From NCBI RefSeq assembly GCF_050916235.1, contig NZ_CP104854.1:1860001-1924000 (forward strand): 64,000 nucleotides of DNA, given 5' to 3'. The translations under genes were made by a program, and so were the position numbers. Below the pieces are notes generated by a model. That model was given only the letters and a program-made list of their open reading frames with translations, had not been told where the DNA came from and did not search any database. Positions 1 to 7,449 of this stretch are shown here, in pieces. The stretch's first letter is position 1. Each line of letters opens with the position of its first letter. This stretch comes from Maridesulfovibrio sp050916235. GTDB taxonomy: Bacteria > Desulfobacterota > Desulfovibrionia > Desulfovibrionales > Desulfovibrionaceae.

Positions 1-511
1 AACGGTCGAAAAAGACCTGTGAAAGAGTGCCCTTTCCGTAGTCTGACAGGATGACCACTTTGTAATCACAAATTTCGCGCTCAAGAAAAGCAAACAAATC
101 ATCCATCAGTTCCGGAGAAAAATCCGATGTTTTTTCCCGGTCAACCCTGACCATCTGCTGGTTGTGGGCCATGACCCTTGTCTTCTTGGTAGTAGGCCGG
201 TCACTGGACTCATAGAGACTGCAGGTTATCCCTGAATCATCGCAAAGCCGCCTGAACACCCGCCCTTCCTCGTCAGCACCGACGAAACCGGTCAGGTGCG
301 GTTCACCCCCAAGCGAGGTGATATTTCTGGCAACGTTCCCGGCACCACCTAGAAGATACTTTTCCTCAGTCACCTGTACAACAGGAACCGGAGCCTCAGG
401 AGATATGCGGTCAACTGTTCCGATCACATAATGATCAAGCATAACATCGCCAACAATCAAAACCTTCTGCCCCTTCAGATCAGGCAGAATATTGAGAATT
501 TTATTATCCAT
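1..511 (-). CDS. hldE: HldE-like heptose-7-phosphate kinase (3' end cut by window)
   Basis: The first 170 codons are present and the gene runs off the left edge. The protein starts MDNKILNILPDLKG and reads like the N-terminal PfkB/ribokinase half of HldE (RfaE), which phosphorylates D-glycero-D-manno-heptose 7-phosphate for the ADP-heptose precursor of LPS core. Visible ribokinase hallmarks are VGDVMLDHYVIG near residues 19-30, the GGAGNVARN glycine-rich motif near residue 60, and ILSDYGKGTLS near the cut. The ATG at 509-511 is preceded by an AAGGAA-type ribosome site. The start lies 26 bp after the parB stop, so it is probably cotranscribed with parB. Whether the cytidylyltransferase half follows cannot be seen. 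Confidence 0.85.
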   Translation of the reverse strand, partial: MDNKILNILPDLKGQKVLIVGDVMLDHYVIGTVDRISPEAPVPVVQVTEEKYLLGGAGNVARNITSLGGEPHLTGFVGADEEGRVFRRLCDDSGITCSLYESSDRPTTKKTRVMAHNQQMVRVDREKTSDFSPELMDDLFAFLEREICDYKVVILSDYGKGTLSQVFFDR

Positions 512-537
512 TTGATGAGGATTCCTTTTGGATTTCT

Positions 538-1467
538 TTAATGGGAACGCAACTCAAGAATGGCGACAAGTCGCTCAAGCTCCTCTTCAGAGGAATAGTT
601 TATGCTCAACTTACCTTTACTGTGAGACCCGCTGAAAGAAACCTTTGCTTCCAAAGCTGACTCAAGGCGTTCTTTGATCATCATCAGGGAGTCATCAACC
701 TTCTTCGGCTCACGCTTGGCACGTTTTGAAGGCTTCATCGCCCCAGAAACAGCCTCAGCAGGAAGTTCCCCGTGCTCTTTGAAATATGATGCCGCTGTTT
801 CAGCCAGCCGGACAGACATCCCGCCCTCAATCATTCTTCCGAAAAGGACTTCCCGAGCGTCATCATCAGTAACGGCCATTAGGGCCCTGCCATGACCGGC
901 TGAAATCTGGCCTTCGCTGATGGCATTCTGGATGGGTTCAGAAAGAGTCAGCAGACGCATGGAATTGGAAAGAGCGGAGCGGCTTTTGCCGACCTGCCCG
1001 GCAAGCTGTTCCTGACTGAGTCCGAATTTAGAAATCAGTTCATTGTATCCTTTGGCTTCCTCTATCGGGTTTAAATCTTCACGCTGGAGGTTCTCAATGA
1101 GAGCGATTGCCATGCTCTCAAGGTCAGTCATCTCCTTGACCAGCGCGGGTATCTCCCCCAGACCGGCCAGCTTGGAGGCCCGCAGGCGCCGTTCACCGGC
1201 CACGAGTTCAAACCGGTCGCTGCGGCCGGCAATCGGGCGGACGAGAATCGGCTGCAGCACACCCTTGGAACGAATGGATTCGGACAAGTCTCTCAGAGCT
1301 TCTGCTGAAAATTCCTTTCGGGGCTGATTCGGGTTGGCAACGATTTTATCGATATCTATTTTTCGGGCATCGATGGAAGCATCCTTTCCGGCATCAGCCG
1401 TTCCGGCCCTACCGCCGCCCAACAGAGCGTCAAGTCCTCTGCCGAGACCGCCTGTAACACCTGCCAT
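538..1467 (-). CDS. parB: Chromosome partitioning protein ParB (Spo0J family)
   Basis: This is a 309-residue ParB CTPase/DNA clamp that loads at parS sites and works with ParA in chromosome segregation. The N-terminal GLGRGLDALLGG peptide (about residues 7-18) is the ParA-stimulating tail typical of chromosomal ParB. NPNQPRKEF (about 46-54) is box I, and the GERRLRAS motif (about 92-99) is the CTP-binding box. A helix-turn-helix follows around 150-175 (LSQEQLAGQVGKSRSALSNS), and the C-terminal 60 residues match a dimerisation domain. The start has AAGGAG 8 bp upstream. Unlike the usual parAB operon, parB is separated from parA by an oppositely oriented gene, so it must have its own promoter in 1468-1588. 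Confidence 0.96.
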   Translation of the reverse strand: MAGVTGGLGRGLDALLGGGRAGTADAGKDASIDARKIDIDKIVANPNQPRKEFSAEALRDLSESIRSKGVLQPILVRPIAGRSDRFELVAGERRLRASKLAGLGEIPALVKEMTDLESMAIALIENLQREDLNPIEEAKGYNELISKFGLSQEQLAGQVGKSRSALSNSMRLLTLSEPIQNAISEGQISAGHGRALMAVTDDDAREVLFGRMIEGGMSVRLAETAASYFKEHGELPAEAVSGAMKPSKRAKREPKKVDDSLMMIKERLESALEAKVSFSGSHSKGKLSINYSSEEELERLVAILELRSH

Positions 1468-1588
1468 AAACTACTCCTTATGCATAATTCCCCATCATCC
1501 GGGGAGTCCAATATTTCCTTTGACTTGCCGGGAACCGTGATTAAAGTATGCCCTGAAACTCAAACACAATGAAAATGTCGGAGGCATA

Positions 1589-2014
1589 ATGTCCAATCGC
1601 GATGATAATCTCACAGAACTTTACGACAAAGACGGTAATCTCATCGGGGTCCTGATCACGGCTCCCCTTTGGGAACAGATAAAGCCTAAACTGAAGGGAA
1701 TTCTTCCTGAAGAAGCCCCCAAAGAACGCCCCGAACCAACCGGAGACTGGAACACCCTTAAGGACTACTGGGATTTCCCCTACCCCGTCGACACTGATGT
1801 TCACTGCGAGAACTGCGGGAACAAAACCGACGACTGGGAGAAAGACGAACCCCGTAAATTCAGGCTGACTTCCTGCAACCTTGGTGGTCTGGTTTCATTC
1901 AAATGCACTCAGTGCCAGGCCAGAATAGTTAAAAAGCACTTCAAAGACCAGATCACTGTGGAGTGCACTCCATATATTGATGAAAAAACCCAACGAAAAG
2001 AAGCCCGGTATTAA
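1589..2014 (+). CDS. Uncharacterised zinc-ribbon protein
   Basis: The 141-residue protein belongs to no family I recognise. Its C-terminal half carries two CxxC knuckles, C73/C76 (HCENCGNK) and C106/C109 (KCTQCQ), the pattern of a four-cysteine zinc ribbon. An extra C96 lies between them. The N-terminal 50 residues are acidic and may act as a tether. GGAGG lies 6 bp before the ATG, and a strong intrinsic terminator follows the stop. It sits between parB and parA on the opposite strand, divergent from parB and convergent with parA. A chromosome-related role is possible from position but is only inference. Confidence 0.8.
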   Translation: MSNRDDNLTELYDKDGNLIGVLITAPLWEQIKPKLKGILPEEAPKERPEPTGDWNTLKDYWDFPYPVDTDVHCENCGNKTDDWEKDEPRKFRLTSCNLGGLVSFKCTQCQARIVKKHFKDQITVECTPYIDEKTQRKEARY

Positions 2015-2035
2015 TCCGAAGAAGCCCAACCAGCC

Positions 2036-2064
2036 AAAGGCCGACGTTAAGTCGGCCTTTTTTT
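2036..2064 (+). terminator. Intrinsic terminator of the zinc-ribbon gene
   Basis: The hairpin GGCCGAC-GTTAA-GTCGGCC is followed by seven T on the plus strand. Its T-run overlaps the parA stop codon at 2063-2065. In the minus direction only TTT follows the stem, so it would be a weaker stop for parA. Confidence 0.85.
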
Positions 2065-2836
2065 ATTCCTGTTCTGCGTGCCTGTTGACGACTTCCTGAG
2101 CCAGATTCAGATAGGCAAGAGCTCCGTTTGATTTTGCATCATACGATATGGCCGGTTTACCAAAGCTGGGAGCTTCTGAAAGCCGCACATTCCTGGGCAC
2201 GATTGTATCAAACAGACTGTCGGGGAAAGCCTTACGAACTTCATTCTTCACCTGCCGCGCAAGACGGTTGCGCCGGTCGTACATGGTCAGCACAACACCC
2301 AGCACCGTGAGTTCGGGATTGAGCCTTTTCTTGACCAGTTCATAAGTCATAAGCAGCTGGGCGACCCCTTCAAGGGCATAATATTCAGTCTGAAGAGGAA
2401 CAAGCAATTCCTTCGCAGCACAAAGGGCGTTAACCGTCAGCAGTCCCAGCGAGGGTGGGCAATCGAAAATAATGTAGTCGTATTCGTCGTCGACCTTTTC
2501 AACAAGGTCCTTCAGGTAATACTCACGCCCCATTTTATCGATCAATTCAATCTCAGCTCCGACCAGATCCTGACTGGCAGGCATCAGAGACAGATACGGA
2601 ATATCGGTCTGATATATTGCGTCGTGAACTCTTTCCGGCTCAAAAAGCACGGAATACACATTCTCTCTTGAGTCTCCAGGATAAAAACCCAAACCACTGG
2701 AGCCGTTACCCTGCGGGTCACAGTCCACCAGCAGAACTTTCTTTTCCATTACAGCCAGTGATGCAGAAAGGTTTATGGAGGTGGTTGTTTTCCCCACTCC
2801 CCCTTTCTGGTTGGCTACAACAATTCTTTTTGCCAC
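2063..2836 (-). CDS. parA: Chromosome partitioning ATPase ParA (Soj)
   Basis: This 257-residue deviant Walker ATPase is the ParA/Soj partner of ParB. NQKGGVGKTTTS (about residues 9-20) is the deviant Walker A motif with the signature lysine. LLVDCDPQGNGSSGL (about 35-49) is the Walker A' region, and YIIFDCPPSLGLLT (about 120-133) is Walker B. The length is typical of chromosomal Soj without an N-terminal regulatory extension. The start is GTG, not ATG, with AGGATGG about 8 bp upstream. A perfect parS palindrome lies 38 bp upstream of the start, so ParB spreading could affect parA transcription. Confidence 0.96.
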   Translation of the reverse strand: MAKRIVVANQKGGVGKTTTSINLSASLAVMEKKVLLVDCDPQGNGSSGLGFYPGDSRENVYSVLFEPERVHDAIYQTDIPYLSLMPASQDLVGAEIELIDKMGREYYLKDLVEKVDDEYDYIIFDCPPSLGLLTVNALCAAKELLVPLQTEYYALEGVAQLLMTYELVKKRLNPELTVLGVVLTMYDRRNRLARQVKNEVRKAFPDSLFDTIVPRNVRLSEAPSFGKPAISYDAKSNGALAYLNLAQEVVNRHAEQE

Positions 2837-2873
2837 TTGAAACCATCCTGTTCATGGGATTTCAATTTTTTGA

Positions 2874-2889
2874 TGTTTCACGTGAAACA
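2874..2889. promoter_or_regulatory. parS: parS centromere site
   Basis: The 16-bp sequence TGTTTCACGTGAAACA is a perfect palindrome and matches the known bacterial chromosomal parS consensus at every position. It lies in the parA upstream region, about 1.4 kb from parB. ParB should bind here as the loading site for its DNA clamp. No second full match was noticed by eye elsewhere in the window. Confidence 0.95.
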
Positions 2890-3055
2890 TATCACCAGAC
2901 TGACGCACAAACGACTAGGTCAAACTAGACTGAAAAACAATTTAAATCAAGAAATCGACAACCGGTACGGAATGATCAAAATCGGCACAAAAGACAATAA
3001 AGACAGGCACCAAGCAGGACAACCATCCAGAATCACGCACAATCAAAGATCATGA

Positions 3056-3084
3056 GACAAAAAAAAGGCCACTAAAAAGTGGCC
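3056..3084 (-). terminator. Intrinsic terminator after the epimerase operon
   Basis: On the minus strand the stem GGCCACT-TTTT-AGTGGCC is followed by a run of seven or more T. It lies 24 bp beyond the stop of the UDP-sugar epimerase and closes the nfeD-slipin-epimerase operon. Confidence 0.85.
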
Positions 3085-3107
3085 TTAAAAATCGAAAATA
3101 AGCAAAA

Positions 3108-4115
3108 TTATACGTTGTAATACTCGCGATACCATTTAACAAACTTAGCAATACCTACTTCAATAGTAGTATCAGGCTTGAAATCAACGTCGCGAATAAG
3201 GTCGTCCACGTTGGCATATGTGGAAGGAACATCTCCTGCCTGAAGGGGCATCATGTTCTTCGCAGCCTTCTTGCCGATGCAATCTTCAAGTACTTCAATA
3301 TAGCGCATCAACTCGGTCGGCTGGTTGTTGCCGATGTTGTAGATGCGGAACGGAGCAGGACTGGTTCCCGGATCAGGGTTCATACCGGACCACTCAGGGT
3401 TCGGGGCGGCGGTATTCTTCATGACCCGCACCACGCCCTCGACTATATCGTCAATATACGTAAAGTCACGGAGCATTTTGCCGTGGTTAAAAACATTGAT
3501 AGGCTCATCTGCGAAGATCGCCTTGGTGAAAAGGAAGAGTGCCATATCCGGTCTGCCCCAAGGACCGTAGACAGTGAAGAAACGCAACCCTGTTGTGGGG
3601 ATATTGAATAGATGGCTGTAAGAATGGGCCATCAGTTCATTGGATTTCTTGGTCGCAGCATACATGCTGATGGGGTGGTCAACGTTATCGTGAATGCTGA
3701 AAGGCATAGACGTATTCAATCCGTAAACAGAACTTGAAGAAGCATATACCAGATGCTCGACACCGTTATGGCGGCATCCTTCAAGGATATTCATGAAGCC
3801 GACTACGTTGGAGTCAATGTAAGCCTGCGGATTCTGCAGAGAGTAACGGACACCGGCCTGAGCCGCCAGGTTGACCACATGAGTAAATTTCTCTTCGGCA
3901 AAAAGCTTTTCCATTGCCGGACGGTCAGCCATGTCCATGTAGGCAAACTTGAAATTTGCCTCGTTCTCAATCTGTTTAAGTCTGTTTTTCTTAACATTTA
4001 CATCATAATAGTCGTTAAGAATATCCAGTCCGACAACTTCGTGGCCTTCACCTAGAAGGCGGCGGGAAAGATGAAAACCGATAAAACCGGCTGCTCCAGT
4101 AACAAGGACTTTCAT
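3108..4115 (-). CDS. NAD-dependent epimerase, UDP-glucuronate 4-epimerase type
   Basis: This 335-residue extended short-chain dehydrogenase closely resembles CapI/LpsL UDP-glucuronate 4-epimerases, which make UDP-galacturonate for surface polysaccharides. The NAD-binding glycine motif TGAAGFIG is at residues 6-13, the SSSSVYG serine motif at about 126-132, and the catalytic MYAATKK pair at Y152/K156. Length and the C-terminal substrate region are normal. The ATG lies only 2 bp after the slipin stop, so translation is probably coupled to an operon of membrane-protein quality genes. This is an odd setting for a nucleotide-sugar enzyme. Exact substrate cannot be fixed from sequence. Confidence 0.88.
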   Translation of the reverse strand: MKVLVTGAAGFIGFHLSRRLLGEGHEVVGLDILNDYYDVNVKKNRLKQIENEANFKFAYMDMADRPAMEKLFAEEKFTHVVNLAAQAGVRYSLQNPQAYIDSNVVGFMNILEGCRHNGVEHLVYASSSSVYGLNTSMPFSIHDNVDHPISMYAATKKSNELMAHSYSHLFNIPTTGLRFFTVYGPWGRPDMALFLFTKAIFADEPINVFNHGKMLRDFTYIDDIVEGVVRVMKNTAAPNPEWSGMNPDPGTSPAPFRIYNIGNNQPTELMRYIEVLEDCIGKKAAKNMMPLQAGDVPSTYANVDDLIRDVDFKPDTTIEVGIAKFVKWYREYYNV

Positions 4116-4117
4116 TA

Positions 4118-4897
4118 TTAATCGCTCTCGTCTTTTTTCTCAATTGCCTCCCCCCTGCCGCTAACCGGTGCCAACATTTTCAATAAATCAAGAGGGAGAG
4201 GGATTATGGTGGAAGATTTTCCTTCAGCAGACATCTCACGTAAAGTCTGCAGATATCTTAATTGCAATGCCTCGGGGTGCGCGGAAATGATTTCCGCAGC
4301 TTCGGCCAGCTTATCCGCGGCCTGAAATTCACCCTGAGCATTAATTACCTTGGCCCTGCGCTCTCGCTCAGCCTCGGCCTGCTTGGCCATTGCACGCTGC
4401 ATCTCCTGTGGAAGATCGATGTACTTCAATTCGACTGTACTGACCTTAATTCCCCACGGGTCGGTATGTGTATCCAGAATCTCCTGAATTTCACTGTTCA
4501 CCTTGTCCCGCTTGGAAAGCAACTCGTCAAGCTCAACGCCACCACATACGCTACGCAAGGTGGTTTGTGCAAGCTGAGAAGTGGCAAACATAAAATCCTC
4601 AACCTCCAGAATCGCCTTTATCGGATCAGTTACCCTGAAGTATACCACCGCATTGACCTTGACACTTACGTTATCACGGGTGATCACATCCTGATTCGGC
4701 ACGTCAAGAGTCATGATACGCAAGGAAACCCTCACCATCCTGTCGATCACGGGAATCAGGATTATCAGCCCGGGACCTTTGGCATTTATAACCCGACCCA
4801 GACGGAAAACCACGCCCCGCTCATATTCGTTCAGAACCTTCAAAGCCGTGATCAGAAAAAACACCACAAAAAGAACCACAGGGATGAAAAACGTCAT
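4118..4897 (-). CDS. Slipin / SPFH-domain membrane protein (stomatin-like)
   Basis: The 259-residue protein has one N-terminal membrane segment (about residues 3-20), then an SPFH domain with the slipin signatures YERGVVFRLGR and PGLIILIPVIDRM (about 25-55). A coiled-coil, alanine/glutamate-rich stretch (QAEAERERRAKVINAQGEFQAADKL) drives oligomerisation in this family. Bacterial slipins form membrane microdomain scaffolds and usually pair with an NfeD protein, as here. A strong AGGAGGT ribosome site precedes the ATG. It is the middle gene of nfeD-slipin-epimerase, 29 bp after nfeD. Confidence 0.92.
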   Translation of the reverse strand: MTFFIPVVLFVVFFLITALKVLNEYERGVVFRLGRVINAKGPGLIILIPVIDRMVRVSLRIMTLDVPNQDVITRDNVSVKVNAVVYFRVTDPIKAILEVEDFMFATSQLAQTTLRSVCGGVELDELLSKRDKVNSEIQEILDTHTDPWGIKVSTVELKYIDLPQEMQRAMAKQAEAERERRAKVINAQGEFQAADKLAEAAEIISAHPEALQLRYLQTLREMSAEGKSSTIIPLPLDLLKMLAPVSGRGEAIEKKDESD

Positions 4898-4926
4898 CTT
4901 GACCTCCTAAAAGAAATAAATGATCA

Positions 4927-6231
4927 TCATTTTTCTATAACAATCAGGGTAAGACCATCCGCTCGAGTAACGATCACTGTAGTTCCAGGCTGCAGCATCG
5001 AGGCATTCTCGTTTACAGCATTCCAGATCTCCCCTCGGACCCTGATCTTCATCACCCCATCACCGGATGTAAGCACGAGGCCTTCAAGACCGATCATAGC
5101 CTGCATACCGACACCGGATCTACGAAGCTGGGCCTTGGCCACAAGATAGACAAGTGCTGCTGCGAAACCTGTAAATACGGCTACTGTTCCCAGAACGGTT
5201 CCCAGTGAAATCGGCTGAATCTCCCCTCCCCTGAACAGTACAAGCGAACCGACAAACAGACAGACAGAGGCCGCAAGGCTCAACAGCCCGTAACTGACAA
5301 TGAAAATCTCGAGGACGAAGAGAACTGCTCCGAAAACAATCAGCAGTATTCCGGCGGCATTGGTCGGCAGTATGGACATGGCGTAAAGGCCAGTCAGAAA
5401 GCAGAAACCGCCCACCACTCCGGGAAGAATTACTCCCGGATGGGCAAGTTCGAAAAACAGACCGAGAATGCCGCCGATTAATAGAAAATATGCCACCTGA
5501 GGATCAAGAAGCCAGGACAGGACCGAGTGCCTGAATCCCGGTTCAAAGGCGACCACTCGAACGTCATCAACAGAAAACTTTAACAATCCTTTTTCAGAGG
5601 TGATGCCGCGCGCCCCGGCCTGTTCCAGAAAATCATCCACTGACACAGCTATATAATCAATTACCCTGAGGGCGAGCGCATCCGGTGCAGCAAGACTTAC
5701 ACCCTCTTCAACTGATTGCACATACCAGTCGCTGTTTCTGCCTCTCTTCAAGGCCAGGCCACGGATCAGACCGGCCATATCATTCTTAACCTTCTTTCCC
5801 ATGGTAGCGGAAAGGTCCTCACCGGATGCGGACACCGGGCTTGCTGCCCCGATGGTAGTGCCGGGCGCCATAGCTGCAACCTGAGCAGCCGCAACAAGAA
5901 AAGTTCCGGCCGACGCCGCCTGCGCTCCATCCGGGCCGATCCAGACGAGGACAGGTCGATCAGAGCTCATCATGATCTTGACCATATCACGCATGGAAGC
6001 GCCAAGACCGCCCAGAGTATCCAGCTTGAGAAGGATCATATCCAGATCGTCATCACGCGCTTGGGCGATCACATCTTCAAGTAGTTCCACTTGCGCAGGA
6101 CTTATTCCTCCCTCAATCCGGGCAGAAAGAACACTTACCCCGGCAGCGTTTGCAACTACTAAAAAAATGAGACTGACGCAGACAACCAATGCAAGGCTCA
6201 CCAGAAACAACAAGGATTTGCGTAAATTCAT
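4927..6231 (-). CDS. nfeD: Long-form NfeD protein with ClpP-like serine protease domain
   Basis: The 434-residue protein starts with a signal-type hydrophobic stretch (about 7-28), then a periplasmic ClpP-class protease domain. S107 in AQAASAGTF and K147 in GKKVKND are the candidate Ser-Lys catalytic dyad, matching the PH1510-type stomatin protease. After it come about four membrane segments (about 235-370) and a C-terminal OB-fold domain (MKIRVRGEIWNAV). Long NfeD proteins cleave partner slipins or regulate membrane domains, and the slipin is the next gene. The start has only a weak ribosome site. Confidence 0.92.
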   Translation of the reverse strand: MNLRKSLLFLVSLALVVCVSLIFLVVANAAGVSVLSARIEGGISPAQVELLEDVIAQARDDDLDMILLKLDTLGGLGASMRDMVKIMMSSDRPVLVWIGPDGAQAASAGTFLVAAAQVAAMAPGTTIGAASPVSASGEDLSATMGKKVKNDMAGLIRGLALKRGRNSDWYVQSVEEGVSLAAPDALALRVIDYIAVSVDDFLEQAGARGITSEKGLLKFSVDDVRVVAFEPGFRHSVLSWLLDPQVAYFLLIGGILGLFFELAHPGVILPGVVGGFCFLTGLYAMSILPTNAAGILLIVFGAVLFVLEIFIVSYGLLSLAASVCLFVGSLVLFRGGEIQPISLGTVLGTVAVFTGFAAALVYLVAKAQLRRSGVGMQAMIGLEGLVLTSGDGVMKIRVRGEIWNAVNENASMLQPGTTVIVTRADGLTLIVIEK

Positions 6232-6630
6232 GACGCCCCCGCGGATAATAATTCAACCGTATCATGCCACCGAATGGCGATTAAATAAACAGCAGAGGAA
6301 AATATTCTGCGTGACAGAGAATACGGCAGCAGAGCAGCGCAGACCTGATGGAGCCACCTTCGATCATCGGCGGCCCGACACCAAAGATAAATATTTGCCG
6401 AATTTCAAAAATCCTCACCCAGCAACGCCTTACTTACAATAAACATTAGTTGGGCTTTTCAGTTATAACGATTTGACCTCTCCACCTGCCGCAAAATGAA
6501 TCGAATACAAAAAGACGGTCATTACGTATAAAGCGCAATGACCGTCTTTTATGACAGATTAGTAATTTTCGGAGCAAAGCCGACGGGTCTTGAAGGAATC
6601 AATGAATCCGGCTGCCGCCCCCATGCCGTC
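6232..6630. other. Intergenic region between nfeD and the UDG-like gene
   Basis: About 400 bp without a supported gene. It must contain the nfeD promoter near its left end and holds a strong bidirectional terminator at 6510-6550. I see no RNA gene or conserved ORF. Confidence 0.6.
6510..6550. terminator. Bidirectional intrinsic terminator
   Basis: A perfect 14-bp stem, AAAAGACGGTCATT paired with AATGACCGTCTTTT around a 13-nt loop, has A/T tails on both sides. It lies 80 bp beyond the stop of the minus-strand operon lipoprotein-coaBC-UDG-like. Confidence 0.85.
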
Positions 6631-7449
6631 CTAGAAGAGCGGCAAACGTAGAAGAGATATACAAAGGAGCTGCTGCTCTTCCTGGGGCAGTATTTTCAAA
6701 AAATCAGGGTCCTGGAGCATCACAAGCTGGACATTATCTACATGTGCTGAAGCAGCATTTGCCGAAGCACCGGGGGCAATGACCGCACGGGTGTCGTCGC
6801 CAAAACAGGCCACGAATTTGACCCCGTAAGCCTTGACCCCCTGCCAGAAGACCTCGGGACGGCTTTCAAACGCTGAACCGTTCCACACCGTACAGGGCCA
6901 GAAAGAAATCGCCCCCTTGGGGAGCCCCATATAACCGATAAGTGACTGGAACAGTTTACGCCGCTCAGCGTCAGCCTGACCGGAAAGATCCTGGGCAAGC
7001 TGGGTATAGGTCCAGAAAATCTGCAACCGGGGGGTGATGCGACCGGCCAGAGTACTCCACGGAGCAGGCCATGAATTCGGATCTGGCAATGCAACCTTCG
7101 GCTGAGCGGAATGAGTCCTCCGCTCCGGAATCCGCGAAGGACGGGCCGCAGGAGTCGGCTGATGAAAAGTCTGCTGGACGGGAGGGGGTGTTTCCCGGAC
7201 CGGTTCCGGTCTCTCTACAGTCCTTTCGACCGGGGGGGGGACCGTACCGGGGGGGGAGGGTCGAACGGTTCTACCCGGTGGGGGTGGAGTCGGCTGAAAC
7301 CCTCCGGGTGCAACAGAACGCTGCCGGGCAGGAGCAGCTTCAAGCTGTTCTATACCCGGCAGAGCCTCCTTAAAAATATACTGCAGGCCATTCTGATACC
7401 AGGGCCTTACAAATTCAGGAACATTTAATTCAGCAGAAGGTGATCCCAT
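6631..7449 (-). CDS. Proline-rich protein with possible uracil-DNA-glycosylase-like C-terminal domain
   Basis: The annotated start is the ATG at 7449. A GTG at 7458 is the alternative, and both overlap the end of coaBC. Residues 40-125 are extremely rich in proline, arginine and glutamate (linker-like). The C-terminal 140 residues look globular: GLPKGAISFWPCTVWNG, KAYGVKFVACFGDDTRAV and LQDPDFLKILPQEEQ resemble, in order, the substrate-pocket, strand and C-terminal motifs of the type 4/5 UDG superfamily, but without the strongly conserved catalytic signature. I treat this as a weak homology suggestion. The proline segment is encoded by two long C tracts (9 and 8 nt, at 7232-7240 and 7249-7256), so length variation by slippage is possible. 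Third gene of the coaBC operon. Confidence 0.65.
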   Translation of the reverse strand: MGSPSAELNVPEFVRPWYQNGLQYIFKEALPGIEQLEAAPARQRSVAPGGFQPTPPPPGRTVRPSPPGTVPPPVERTVERPEPVRETPPPVQQTFHQPTPAARPSRIPERRTHSAQPKVALPDPNSWPAPWSTLAGRITPRLQIFWTYTQLAQDLSGQADAERRKLFQSLIGYMGLPKGAISFWPCTVWNGSAFESRPEVFWQGVKAYGVKFVACFGDDTRAVIAPGASANAASAHVDNVQLVMLQDPDFLKILPQEEQQLLCISLLRLPLF

